A stretch of DNA of 64,000 nt from Marinococcus halophilus (GTDB taxonomy: Bacteria; Bacillota; Bacilli; Bacillales; Marinococcaceae): the NCBI RefSeq assembly GCF_002265875.1, contig NZ_NPFA01000001.1, positions 248,001 through 312,000 on the forward strand. Direction: 5' to 3'. The notes under the pieces are model-generated. The model was not told the DNA's origin. It did no database searches and worked only from the letters and a program-made list of their open reading frames with translations. Of the stretch, positions 34,979-43,131 are shown in pieces. Position 1 is the first letter of the stretch; the number at the start of each line of letters is the position of its first letter. The position numbers and the translations under genes were made by a program.

Positions 34979-36337
34979 TTATGCTTTTCTTTCAATGTCT
35001 CCACCAATTTTCTGGAAAAGCTGCGCGAGATCCTGGTACCCACGCTCAACCTGATAGACGTTAGTAATAATGCTTTTACCTTCTGCTGCCAGGGCACCAA
35101 TCACCACGGCAGCCCCCCCTCGAATATCACGGGCCACAAGATCTTCCGACCCTCGCCATTCTTTAGTGCCCATGAAAGAAGCAATCTGTCCTTTTGCTCC
35201 ATTTACGCACAGAAAGCCTCCGTCTTTTACCGAACCACTGGCTCCTAGTTTATTTAGTTCCCATACGTATTGAAAACGACCATCCAAAATTGTTTCTTTG
35301 ATAGAGGTTTCCCCATCTGCTCTGGCCATCATCACACCATGCAATGGCTGAATATCTGTATGAAAACCAGGATAAGCGGAAGTTTCAATAGAAATAGCTT
35401 TTAGCGGCTGCTTCCACTCTACATCCAAATAATTCTCTTCAGAGTCTTCAATACTTAAACCGGCTTCGCGCCATACACGGACTTCATTTTGGAGAAACTG
35501 AGTGCTCGCGTTGTAAATTCTAACCTTCCCTTTTGCAGCTCCTACAGCCGAAATCAACGTGGATACAATGATCCTATCGCCAATAACGTCATGGGACGCT
35601 CCGTGAAGGTCCTGCACTCCATCAATGATCATTGTATTTAAGTCATCTTCAGCCCATGAAATTTTAGCCCCCATCTTATTCATCAACTTCATGACATCGA
35701 TAACTTCCGGGTTAACAGCCGCGTTCTTAAGCACAGTACGAGTACCACTACGTACAGCTGCTGCAAACATAACGTTAAGCGTACCACCAAAAGTCGGGTA
35801 ATGAAAAGAAATTTCTTCATCTTGTTTAGACGGTGAAGGTGTGAATACAATTCCTTCATCTGTTTCTTCTGCTTGGTGCCCTAACGTACCTAAAGCAAGC
35901 GTATGAAGATCATGTTTTCTGCTTCCTATATTACAGCCCCCTGGTACTGGGAGAAAAAGAGGCTCCTCCCAGCGGGCACTTCCTCCAAGAAGCAGCAGGG
36001 AGTGCCGAATTTTACTTGCTTTTTCACGATTCAATCCGGCATCCTTCCAAGCCTTTTTTTGAACTGTAATAGTACCCTCCCCCTGTGACACGATTTCTAC
36101 TCCTATATCTTCAAGAAGAGAAGTTAACAGCTTCACGTCATTCAAATGAGTAGGAACTTGATGCAAGGTCACTTTTTCTTCTGTCAGGGAAGCGGCAACC
36201 AGGGCCGGGAGAGCCGCATTCTTAGCCCCTGGCACTTCAACAGAACCTTTGAGCGGCTTCCCGCCATTCACTTCATAGTATGGAGAAGAGCTCCTTTTTT
36301 CCTGCTTCAATCCATCTGTATAATTTGATGATTTCAT
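34979..36337 (-). CDS. Divergent MurA-like UDP-GlcNAc enolpyruvyl transferase in a polysaccharide cluster
   Basis: This 452-residue EPSP-synthase-fold protein is related to MurA, which adds enolpyruvate to UDP-GlcNAc. Key residues seem kept: PGAKNAALP (substrate lysine), SKIRHS (arginine), the catalytic cysteine in PGGCNIGSRKHDLH (C135), AYPGFHTD (aspartate) and DIRGGAAVVIGALAAEG. It has an N-terminal extension of about 25 residues and many changes at usually constant sites (KIRHS for KMRAS, GFHTD for GFPTD). ATG 36337 follows AAAGGGGT; the in-frame ATG at 36370 does not. Its place beside a UDP-glucuronate epimerase suggests a specialised sugar modification rather than the housekeeping wall step, but a second MurA for the wall cannot be excluded. 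Confidence 0.78.
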   Translation of the reverse strand: MKSSNYTDGLKQEKRSSSPYYEVNGGKPLKGSVEVPGAKNAALPALVAASLTEEKVTLHQVPTHLNDVKLLTSLLEDIGVEIVSQGEGTITVQKKAWKDAGLNREKASKIRHSLLLLGGSARWEEPLFLPVPGGCNIGSRKHDLHTLALGTLGHQAEETDEGIVFTPSPSKQDEEISFHYPTFGGTLNVMFAAAVRSGTRTVLKNAAVNPEVIDVMKLMNKMGAKISWAEDDLNTMIIDGVQDLHGASHDVIGDRIIVSTLISAVGAAKGKVRIYNASTQFLQNEVRVWREAGLSIEDSEENYLDVEWKQPLKAISIETSAYPGFHTDIQPLHGVMMARADGETSIKETILDGRFQYVWELNKLGASGSVKDGGFLCVNGAKGQIASFMGTKEWRGSEDLVARDIRGGAAVVIGALAAEGKSIITNVYQVERGYQDLAQLFQKIGGDIERKA

Positions 36338-36378
36338 ATATATCGATACCCCTTTTACAAGTAAAAACAAGAAAAATT

Positions 36379-36430
36379 AATTGCATTTAGCTTAGCATAC
36401 CCGAACTATAACAGAAAAATAAATGCAATT
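36379..36430. repeat. Inverted repeat between the MurA-like and epimerase genes
   Basis: AATTGCATTTA (36379-36389) and TAAATGCAATT (36420-36430) form an exact 11-bp inverted repeat with a 30-bp spacer in a 168-bp gap. It may be an operator or a weak terminator; there is no long T run. Confidence 0.45.
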
Positions 36431-36505
36431 TTTAAACTTCTAATACATTAATAACGAACGCTGCATACTCCACTTATTACTTTTGTTTTACATAATAAAC
36501 GAAAA

Positions 36506-37555
36506 CTATCTTTTATTTTCAACATCACGAGGGGCAGAGCGCTCAGAAAAGTGTTCCGGGTAAAAGGCTTTGTACCAATCCACAAATTTTTTAATGCCCT
36601 GATCAAGCGTAGTGACCGGCTTAAATCCGACGGCCTGCTGCAGGCTGTCAATGTTTGCGTAAGTTGCCTGCACATCTCCCGGCTGCATCGGCATATATTC
36701 CTTCCGGGCTTCCATGCCCAGGTGCTTTTCCAGCGTTTCGATGAATTCCATCAGAACCACCGGCTGATTATTCCCGATATTGTATACTCTATAAGGAGCA
36801 TAGCTCGTCGAGGGGTCAGGATTCCCTGCGTCCCATTCAGGATCACCGGCTGGCGTCTCCGGGATCAAGCGCACAATGCCCTCCACAATATCATCGATAT
36901 ACGTAAAGTCCCGCATCATGTCCCCGTTATTATACACCTGGATCGGCTCGTCGTTCACGATTTTATTGGCGAATTTAAAATAAGCCATGTCCGGACGGCC
37001 AAGCGGCCCATATACCGTGAAAAATCTGAGACCTGTGGTAGGAAGACTGTACAGGTGACTGTACGTATGTGCAAGCAGCTCGTTAGACTTTTTCGTTGCC
37101 GCATAAAGGCTGACGGGATGATTCACGCCGTCCTCCGGGGAGAACGGCATTTTTTTGTTTGCCCCGTACACGGAGCTTGAAGATGCATAAATCAGATGTT
37201 TTACCTGATGGCGCCGGCACATTTCCAAAATGTTGGAGAAGCCGACAATATTGGACTGAATGTATTTATCGGGACGATCCAGACTGTAGCGGACACCTGC
37301 CTGAGCACCTAAATTAATGACCACTTCTATTTCATACTCAGAAAATACTTTTTCCAAAGCAGAAGCATCGGCTAAATCAATCTCGTGAAAGTGGAAATTT
37401 TCATATAAAGCCAGCCGCTCCTGCCTTGTCTTTTTTAAATTAATATCGTAATAGTCGTTGTGGTTATCGATACCAACGACTTCTTTTCCTTCCTGAAGCA
37501 GCCTTTCTGCTGCATACATTCCTATAAAACCACTGCTTCCGGTTACTAGTATCAT
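36506..37555 (-). CDS. UDP-glucuronate 4-epimerase (copy 2)
   Basis: This 349-residue enzyme catalyses the same reaction as the gene at 614-1660, to which it is very similar over its whole length. It has TGSSGFIGMYAAERLL at the NAD site, ASSSSVYG, the catalytic YAATK, and FFTVYGPLGRPDMA. GGAGG stands directly before ATG 37555. It would supply UDP-galacturonate for the second polysaccharide. The C-terminal tails of the two copies differ. Presence in both clusters implies acidic sugars in both polymers or recent duplication. Confidence 0.9.
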   Translation of the reverse strand: MILVTGSSGFIGMYAAERLLQEGKEVVGIDNHNDYYDINLKKTRQERLALYENFHFHEIDLADASALEKVFSEYEIEVVINLGAQAGVRYSLDRPDKYIQSNIVGFSNILEMCRRHQVKHLIYASSSSVYGANKKMPFSPEDGVNHPVSLYAATKKSNELLAHTYSHLYSLPTTGLRFFTVYGPLGRPDMAYFKFANKIVNDEPIQVYNNGDMMRDFTYIDDIVEGIVRLIPETPAGDPEWDAGNPDPSTSYAPYRVYNIGNNQPVVLMEFIETLEKHLGMEARKEYMPMQPGDVQATYANIDSLQQAVGFKPVTTLDQGIKKFVDWYKAFYPEHFSERSAPRDVENKR

Positions 37556-37621
37556 TACACTCCTCCGTTATTCATCAGCAAGACCCGCTTGCCTGGTAGT
37601 ATTGTTCCATTCAGTCTCTTT

Positions 37622-38908
37622 TCATTTTTTACCAATAAGCGAAGACACGTCGAGTATATATGATTTTCTTAGTCCTTCATGTGAAGAGTCGATCGAAATG
37701 TATTTTCCATCCGGACTCCATCTTGGATGCAGATCCGCTCGTTTACTCAAATCAAAGGCCCATGGGGCGAAAAATTGTCCTGCCTCCACAAGTTTCCCGG
37801 AGTTCAAATTGTATAGGAAAAGATGGCGAATCCGCGATTTATCTGGATACGTATCTGTGACCAGCCAGTTCTGATCCGGCGATATCGAAGGATGTCCGTC
37901 CCCGAACTGATCCAGCACCCCTTCCCCTAAAATAGAAGCATCCGAAGTGTTTGTATTCAACCAGTAGTAATGGTCTCCGCGAGCTTCTGTCCGTGCCCAG
38001 GCGATGATTTCGTCGTCGTTATACCAGCAGCAATGAGAGACCATGCGGTCGTCCAGAAGCAGACGCAGGCTGCTCCCGTCTGCCGCTGCAGCATATAGCC
38101 TTGTGTATCGTCCCTGCTTTCCGATCCAGCGGTGCATGAAGATAAACTGTTTCCCGGAAGGAGAGTACATCACATGATTGACTTTATGCTCAGCCCCTTC
38201 CATCTCTGGTCTGAATTTATGTTCAATTAATTGTTTGATAGTAATAAGGAGTTCGGTTTTCTGCGTAGCCATGTTCACTTTCCATATTCCGTCTTCCTCC
38301 CTTGGAAGAAATGGATGAAGATTCATGGACTCCCCTTCATAGCCGTATTCAGGGTTCAGCCGGGTTAAGTTTTTAAAATTAATAGACAAAAAGGTATTTT
38401 CGCCTGGGTGAAGTGTTTGAAGAGGCATGGAGTACGTAGCTTCCACTTGTTCGGATTTTACATTAAACTGCCGGGCCACAAGCTTTCCTGCCGCAAAATT
38501 ATTGTATAGAAGACGGTCTTCATCGAGCCAGCAGGTCATGGAGCCCTGCTGAAAATTAAAAGCTGTTGTTGTTTCTGCGGTAACTTCCTGCTGCTTTTCT
38601 CTGTCGATCGCTACAATTTCCCACTCGGATGCTTCGTTTAAGCGATGATAAGCAAGACGTGTCTGCAGAGGATTCCAGGGCTTTCTGTCATAATACCCAA
38701 AAAATAATGAAGCACTGGAGGGTTTTAGACCAAAATGTTCATAAGGATTCTCGAGCTTTACTTCTGGATGCGTTTTATATGTAAAATTCTTCTTTCGGTG
38801 AAGAGCATATTGCACACGTTGGTATAGAAATTTAGCAGTTTTTTTAATTTTCGGGTTGGATTCGATCAATCTTGCTAATCGCTTTTCAATAAAACTATAT
38901 TGGGCCAT
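37622..38908 (-). CDS. Probable beta-propeller (TolB/PD40-like) protein of a polysaccharide cluster
   Basis: This 428-residue protein has no signal peptide; its first 45 residues are basic. After that, repeated propeller blades are visible: FFGYYDRKPWNPLQTRLAYH, MTCWLDEDRLLYNN, HVMYSPSGKQFIFMHRW, SHCCWYNDDEIIAWA, GHPSISPDQNWLVTDTYPD and LHPRWSPDGKYISIDSSH. The PSGK, PDQN and PDGK turns are typical of WD40-like PD40 repeats, and the histidine-rich positions resemble oligogalacturonate-lyase-type propellers. No catalytic role can be asserted. It is the first gene of a leftward group with the UDP-glucuronate epimerase and the MurA-like gene, so an action on uronic-acid glycans is possible. Confidence 0.6.
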   Translation of the reverse strand: MAQYSFIEKRLARLIESNPKIKKTAKFLYQRVQYALHRKKNFTYKTHPEVKLENPYEHFGLKPSSASLFFGYYDRKPWNPLQTRLAYHRLNEASEWEIVAIDREKQQEVTAETTTAFNFQQGSMTCWLDEDRLLYNNFAAGKLVARQFNVKSEQVEATYSMPLQTLHPGENTFLSINFKNLTRLNPEYGYEGESMNLHPFLPREEDGIWKVNMATQKTELLITIKQLIEHKFRPEMEGAEHKVNHVMYSPSGKQFIFMHRWIGKQGRYTRLYAAAADGSSLRLLLDDRMVSHCCWYNDDEIIAWARTEARGDHYYWLNTNTSDASILGEGVLDQFGDGHPSISPDQNWLVTDTYPDKSRIRHLFLYNLNSGKLVEAGQFFAPWAFDLSKRADLHPRWSPDGKYISIDSSHEGLRKSYILDVSSLIGKK

Positions 38909-39074
38909 AATTCTTCCTTTCTTTTCGTTTATTTTAGAAGAGCAATGAAAAAATAAAAACTTTGATATAAATATTATTTTAACGAATTTTCTTCCAGATA
39001 GATAGATGAATTAGCCCTATTGGATGTTCCAGCTTTGCTTTCTAATTTTCACCTGCCTTACTTTTCATTTCCCA

Positions 39075-39083
39075 TGTTATACT
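39075..39083 (+). promoter_or_regulatory. Candidate extended -10 promoter for the GT2 gene
   Basis: TGTTATACT matches an extended -10 element 40 bp before the GTG start. The -35 is not clear. The 214-bp region between the divergent genes is otherwise AT-rich and featureless. Confidence 0.45.
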
Positions 39084-39122
39084 ATGGCAGATAATACATA
39101 TTAATTTTAAGGCGGTGTCTAT

Positions 39123-40019
39123 GTGAAAGCCTCTGTAATTATTACTACAAAAAACAGACAAAAAGAGCTTCAGGCCGCAATTCAAAGCGTTCTGGCCCAG
39201 AGCCGCCAGGCGGCTGAAATTATCGTGATGGATGACGGCTCCTCCTATGATCTGTCCCAAACATCAGACAGCGGATTTTTGTCTTCTGTACAATACTTTT
39301 ATCACGAAGAAAGCCTTGGCGGAGCTGCAAGAAGAAATGAAGGAGCGGCCAAGGCCACCGGGGATATACTCATGTTTTTGGATGATGACGATACGTGGGA
39401 GCCTCAAAAAATTGAAGATCAATTAACTATTTTCGACCATCATCAGGAGGTAGGTCTGGTTTATACCGGACGGAAGGTGGTTGATGCTGAGGACCGCGAT
39501 ACAGTACTGCGTAGAATCGAACCCAAAAAACGGGGTAACGGCTGGCCGGATATTCTCTTTAACAATTTCATTGGTGTTACATCCGGAGTAGCTGTCAGAA
39601 AAAACCTGTTTGAACGGGTGGGCGGCTTTGATACTTCTGCAGTTGCGAGGCAGGACTATGACCTTTGGATAAGGCTTGTACGGGTTACTGAGGTTGACTA
39701 TGATATAGGCTGCAATGTTCGGTACACAGTATCTAAACAAAAAGGCAGACAGATAAGCAGCCGCAGCGACCTGCACGGAAAAGCCATTCATTATCTTCTT
39801 AATAAATACAATAAGGAAATCGAGTCGTTTTCTTCGCTCGAGAAAAGGCGTCTTAAAAGTGACTGGTACCATTACGTAGCAAGGAAAACACACGGAGTGA
39901 GCTATAAGACTGCGATAGCCTGGGCGATCAAAGGTCTGATTCAATATCCGCGCGTCAAGCTCTTCGCTTTGCTTCTGCCTCCCGCAGTTTTAAACAAATT
40001 AATCGGGAGATTGGCTTAA
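39123..40019 (+). CDS. Glycosyltransferase family 2
   Basis: This 298-residue GT-A enzyme starts KASVIITTKNRQKELQAAIQSVLAQS. It has IIVMDDGSSYD, MFLDDDDTWEPQKIE (metal-binding acidic run), GVTSGVAVRKNLFERVGGFD and RQDYDLWIRL. The start is GTG at 39123 after AAGGCGGTG. It is the only gene of the second cluster on the plus strand and forms its own unit ending in the terminator at 40031-40062. Acceptor and donor are unknown. Confidence 0.9.
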   Translation: MKASVIITTKNRQKELQAAIQSVLAQSRQAAEIIVMDDGSSYDLSQTSDSGFLSSVQYFYHEESLGGAARRNEGAAKATGDILMFLDDDDTWEPQKIEDQLTIFDHHQEVGLVYTGRKVVDAEDRDTVLRRIEPKKRGNGWPDILFNNFIGVTSGVAVRKNLFERVGGFDTSAVARQDYDLWIRLVRVTEVDYDIGCNVRYTVSKQKGRQISSRSDLHGKAIHYLLNKYNKEIESFSSLEKRRLKSDWYHYVARKTHGVSYKTAIAWAIKGLIQYPRVKLFALLLPPAVLNKLIGRLA

Positions 40020-40030
40020 AATTTTCAGCA

Positions 40031-40062
40031 GTAAAAAACACCCTAAAATGGGTGTTTTTTAC
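40031..40062. terminator. Bidirectional terminator
   Basis: GTAAAAAACACCC pairs perfectly with GGGTGTTTTTTAC around a 6-nt loop. It lies between the convergent GT2 and asparagine-synthase-like genes. Confidence 0.9.
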
Positions 40063-40078
40063 TTCATGATTTTATTAC

Positions 40079-41869
40079 TTACTTTTGATCTTCCCGATGA
40101 AGATTATGCGCCAGCTGAAGAAGCGAAACCTGCTCTCGTCCATCCAAGCCGTTTAAAATTTCTTCCAGTGATAAATTCCGGCTGCTTATTAAATTCATTA
40201 TATTTTCTGCTTTATTGTCGTCCAGTTCCTTCGCTATCCAGCCTCTATGTGCCTGAGTTGTTTCTTCCCAATCCGGCCATGATTCCTGCTTTACCTTTGA
40301 GGAACGAACGTAGTTAATTAACTTCCCACCCAAAAGCGCTCCTGCCATAATTGGAAAATTAATTTTGGCATTGAAATAAGGAAAAGACCCATTGGCATGA
40401 GAGATGAACTTTGATTTACGGAAATCCGGCTGAAAAGCTGCATGAAACAAACGCCTGTTCATTTTAAACTCCTGCGGCACATTTGCAGCTATTTTTAATA
40501 CTTCATTGTGTAAATACGGCTCATAGTTTCTGAATAAACGGCGGTGACTGAAGAAATTAGCCATGTTATGATTCATCGCTGCCGGCCAAAGCTCTATCCA
40601 TTCACTCGCACTGCCGGGACGGAATGTTTTAATAAATTCTTTATGCGCTTTGCGTCTGTCATAAATAGCAGAATAAATTTCTTTTTTCACAAAATCATAC
40701 TGCTTGCTGTAGCTCGATAAATATTTATTCGTCGACTGCTCGTCTTTATCTAACGTATCCAGCTTGTATTTGATCCCTTTAACTTTATGCTTATACAAAT
40801 TTTTAATTCTTCTTCCCTTGTAATATGCATCTGCTCCCAGCCCCCCTAAAACCGCTGTGTACTCTTTGAGGCGGAAAATCCGGTGGCACCCATAGGCATG
40901 GGCATGAAAAAACTTGTGATCACTTCCGAGCATCTCTGATACGCTATACAAGGCATCCAGATAATACGTGGGGCTGCGAAACCCAGCACGAAGATCCACT
41001 CCATACAATTTTGCAATGCGCCTGGCAATTGATAGTTCCTTATTTGGCGCATCAAGAAATATAAATCCGTTCTTTTTTGTTTCTAAAGGGAGAGCATTCA
41101 GAAGCACTCTGGAATCTTCTCCTCCACTCATTAATACGGCTGCCTCCTGCTTTTCAAGCTTCAGGTCCTCTATGACTGTATGAAAGTTCTTTCGCAAATT
41201 TAGAGCAGCTTCTTCAAAATCTGTCTCCGGTTCTTCTGTGGGCAGCCAATAAAAGCTTCCCGCTTTCATAGATTTTTCTTCAGCTTTAATTATGTACTCA
41301 GTAGCAGGATTCATCTGGCTGACCAGCTTGTAGGAAGTATAAGGAAAGGTGACAGCTTTGTTTAATATAGAATCCGCTATCGATACTTCATCTATATCTT
41401 TTCCCCGTGCCGAAAGACGGGCCACGCTATCTACGTGGGTCCCTGCAATCACAGATGCACTGTTTTTGTGCAAGGAGGAGTAAACAGGTATAAAGTTCAT
41501 TAAATCTGTAACGATATGTACATGTTGATTTCTTTTGTCTATACAGATTATACAGAAGGGACCATGAACATATTGATCAAACTGAGTATTTTTTTTCGAA
41601 AACCACTCATGCAGAATAACATGACATTTATTTTCACCTGCACTGGGCATGTGCGTATTTTTAATAATCGGACCGCCTAAAAGGACTAATACAAAGTCTT
41701 TATCTTCCACATGCCTGGTGTAAGGATAGTGATTTTCAAAAAAAGCCAGTGCTCCCCATTTTCCAGAAAGACTGATCAGAGTTTTATTGTTTTCTACATC
41801 AATCTTTTGCAGCTGCTGTTCCACTTTTTCTTTGTCAGCCAGAGAGGAAGAATACAGAAAATCAGCCAT
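40079..41869 (-). CDS. Asparagine-synthase-like protein without the glutaminase cysteine
   Basis: This 596-residue protein has an N-terminal glutaminase-like fold (about 1-200) and a C-terminal synthetase domain with the ATP-pyrophosphatase loop LMSGGEDSR (248-253). GGLGADAYYKGRR also fits that family. Family enzymes start Met-Cys with the cysteine as nucleophile, but this one starts MADF, so it cannot use glutamine in the standard way and may use free ammonia. Members in polysaccharide clusters (for example WbpS-type) amidate uronic acids, which fits the UDP-glucuronate/galacturonate epimerase nearby. AAAGGAG precedes ATG 41869. It ends a leftward group of five to six genes. Confidence 0.82.
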   Translation of the reverse strand: MADFLYSSSLADKEKVEQQLQKIDVENNKTLISLSGKWGALAFFENHYPYTRHVEDKDFVLVLLGGPIIKNTHMPSAGENKCHVILHEWFSKKNTQFDQYVHGPFCIICIDKRNQHVHIVTDLMNFIPVYSSLHKNSASVIAGTHVDSVARLSARGKDIDEVSIADSILNKAVTFPYTSYKLVSQMNPATEYIIKAEEKSMKAGSFYWLPTEEPETDFEEAALNLRKNFHTVIEDLKLEKQEAAVLMSGGEDSRVLLNALPLETKKNGFIFLDAPNKELSIARRIAKLYGVDLRAGFRSPTYYLDALYSVSEMLGSDHKFFHAHAYGCHRIFRLKEYTAVLGGLGADAYYKGRRIKNLYKHKVKGIKYKLDTLDKDEQSTNKYLSSYSKQYDFVKKEIYSAIYDRRKAHKEFIKTFRPGSASEWIELWPAAMNHNMANFFSHRRLFRNYEPYLHNEVLKIAANVPQEFKMNRRLFHAAFQPDFRKSKFISHANGSFPYFNAKINFPIMAGALLGGKLINYVRSSKVKQESWPDWEETTQAHRGWIAKELDDNKAENIMNLISSRNLSLEEILNGLDGREQVSLLQLAHNLHREDQK

Positions 41870-41906
41870 AGAATACTCCTTTTGCCTGTTTAATGAAGAA
41901 AGGCTT

Positions 41907-43088
41907 TTATTTTCGTTTTAGTTTGTCTTTGAGGCTTCTCGAAGCATAGTATTTAATGATTTTGCCGTAAATAGTTATAAAAAACACAATACCGGCGGGG
42001 TAATTTAATTTCACACCATTATTTGGCTTTCCTTTTTTTTCAATTATTTGATTTAACTTATCGTGAATTTGTTCAATGCTGTAATTATCTTTAATAAATT
42101 CTCTTATGTTCGTTAAAGCCTGGGGATTGATTTCTTCACCGCCCGAAAAAACATGGGCTTCGTCAGAGGATGATAAATTTCTGCCCGCAAAATTATAATC
42201 CGCCAATGCCTGCACGTTTTCCTCTGTTACGAGCGCATAATGATCCGATTCATTCACCACAATGCTAGGTTTTTTTAAATACATACCATCAATGACGCTT
42301 CGGCCTTTACCTGCAATAAAATCATGCTTTTTCACTTCTACCGGCACATCCCGGATAAACCCGAGCATATTTACTTTTATTTTTTGATTTTCCTGAAGCT
42401 TTTCGGCTTCACGCTTTACTTCTTCCCATAGAGCCCCTGCTCCTGCAATCGTCAATTCAACCTCTTGGCCCGCAGCTTCCTGTGTTTCCTTCACTAATCT
42501 GAAAGTAGTCCAGATCGAATTAATTTTTTCATTATCCATGCGGGTTACTAGTAAAAAACGCTTTTTTTCCTTTGGCGGCTCGTAGGAATCCGGCTCTGGA
42601 TACAAAGAGAAATCAATTCTATTTGGGAACACGTGAATCACCGAAGAATTATAGCCCTGTGCCGTAAGTTCTTTTTTGTTTTCCTCGCTGAAAACAATTA
42701 ATTCGTCAGGGCTCATAACGTCTGCATAAAAACCTGGGACAGCCATGCCCGGAATGAGATGGAGACTCGGTACACCGGTCATTTTCGAAGCAAGCTTAGT
42801 AAATATAGAGTTCTGGAACGTAATATCAATTATTAAATCGGGCTTTGTTTTTTGTATTCTATTAATATAACTGATAAGAATTTTTAAATTTTTCCATGGC
42901 TTCTTATAGTCAAACGGAGGGAAATGAACTAATTGATTAATACCTGCTTTTTCATACCTTGCTTTTTCTTTCGTCAAAGTCCCCCAAACTTCCACTTCGT
43001 GCCCTGCACGCTTAGCATGCTTTACGTACTCGAGCAGCGAATACGAAGAGCCTCCGTTAAACAGTCTATTTTTAAATACAATTTTCAT
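41907..43088 (-). CDS. Glycosyltransferase family 4 (divergent)
   Basis: This 393-residue GT-B glycosyltransferase starts KIVFKNRLFNGGSSYSLLEYVKHAKRAGHEVEV. The C-terminal domain has KRFLLVTRMDNEKINSIWTTF and AGAGALWEEVKREAE. The usual E-x7-E appears as GKGRSVIDGMYLKKPSIVV, so one acidic residue is lost; that occurs in some GT4 branches. GGAGG is about 11 bases before the ATG. It probably adds a sugar to the second polysaccharide unit. Confidence 0.8.
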   Translation of the reverse strand: MKIVFKNRLFNGGSSYSLLEYVKHAKRAGHEVEVWGTLTKEKARYEKAGINQLVHFPPFDYKKPWKNLKILISYINRIQKTKPDLIIDITFQNSIFTKLASKMTGVPSLHLIPGMAVPGFYADVMSPDELIVFSEENKKELTAQGYNSSVIHVFPNRIDFSLYPEPDSYEPPKEKKRFLLVTRMDNEKINSIWTTFRLVKETQEAAGQEVELTIAGAGALWEEVKREAEKLQENQKIKVNMLGFIRDVPVEVKKHDFIAGKGRSVIDGMYLKKPSIVVNESDHYALVTEENVQALADYNFAGRNLSSSDEAHVFSGGEEINPQALTNIREFIKDNYSIEQIHDKLNQIIEKKGKPNNGVKLNYPAGIVFFITIYGKIIKYYASRSLKDKLKRK

Positions 43089-43131
43089 AAAAGTCCATAT
43101 CCTCCTTTAACGTGAAGTTACTATTCACTTT

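Noticed and set aside
614-37555. Inverted epimerase copies as ends of a composite transposon
   Set aside because: There are no transposase genes, terminal repeats or target duplications visible at either copy.
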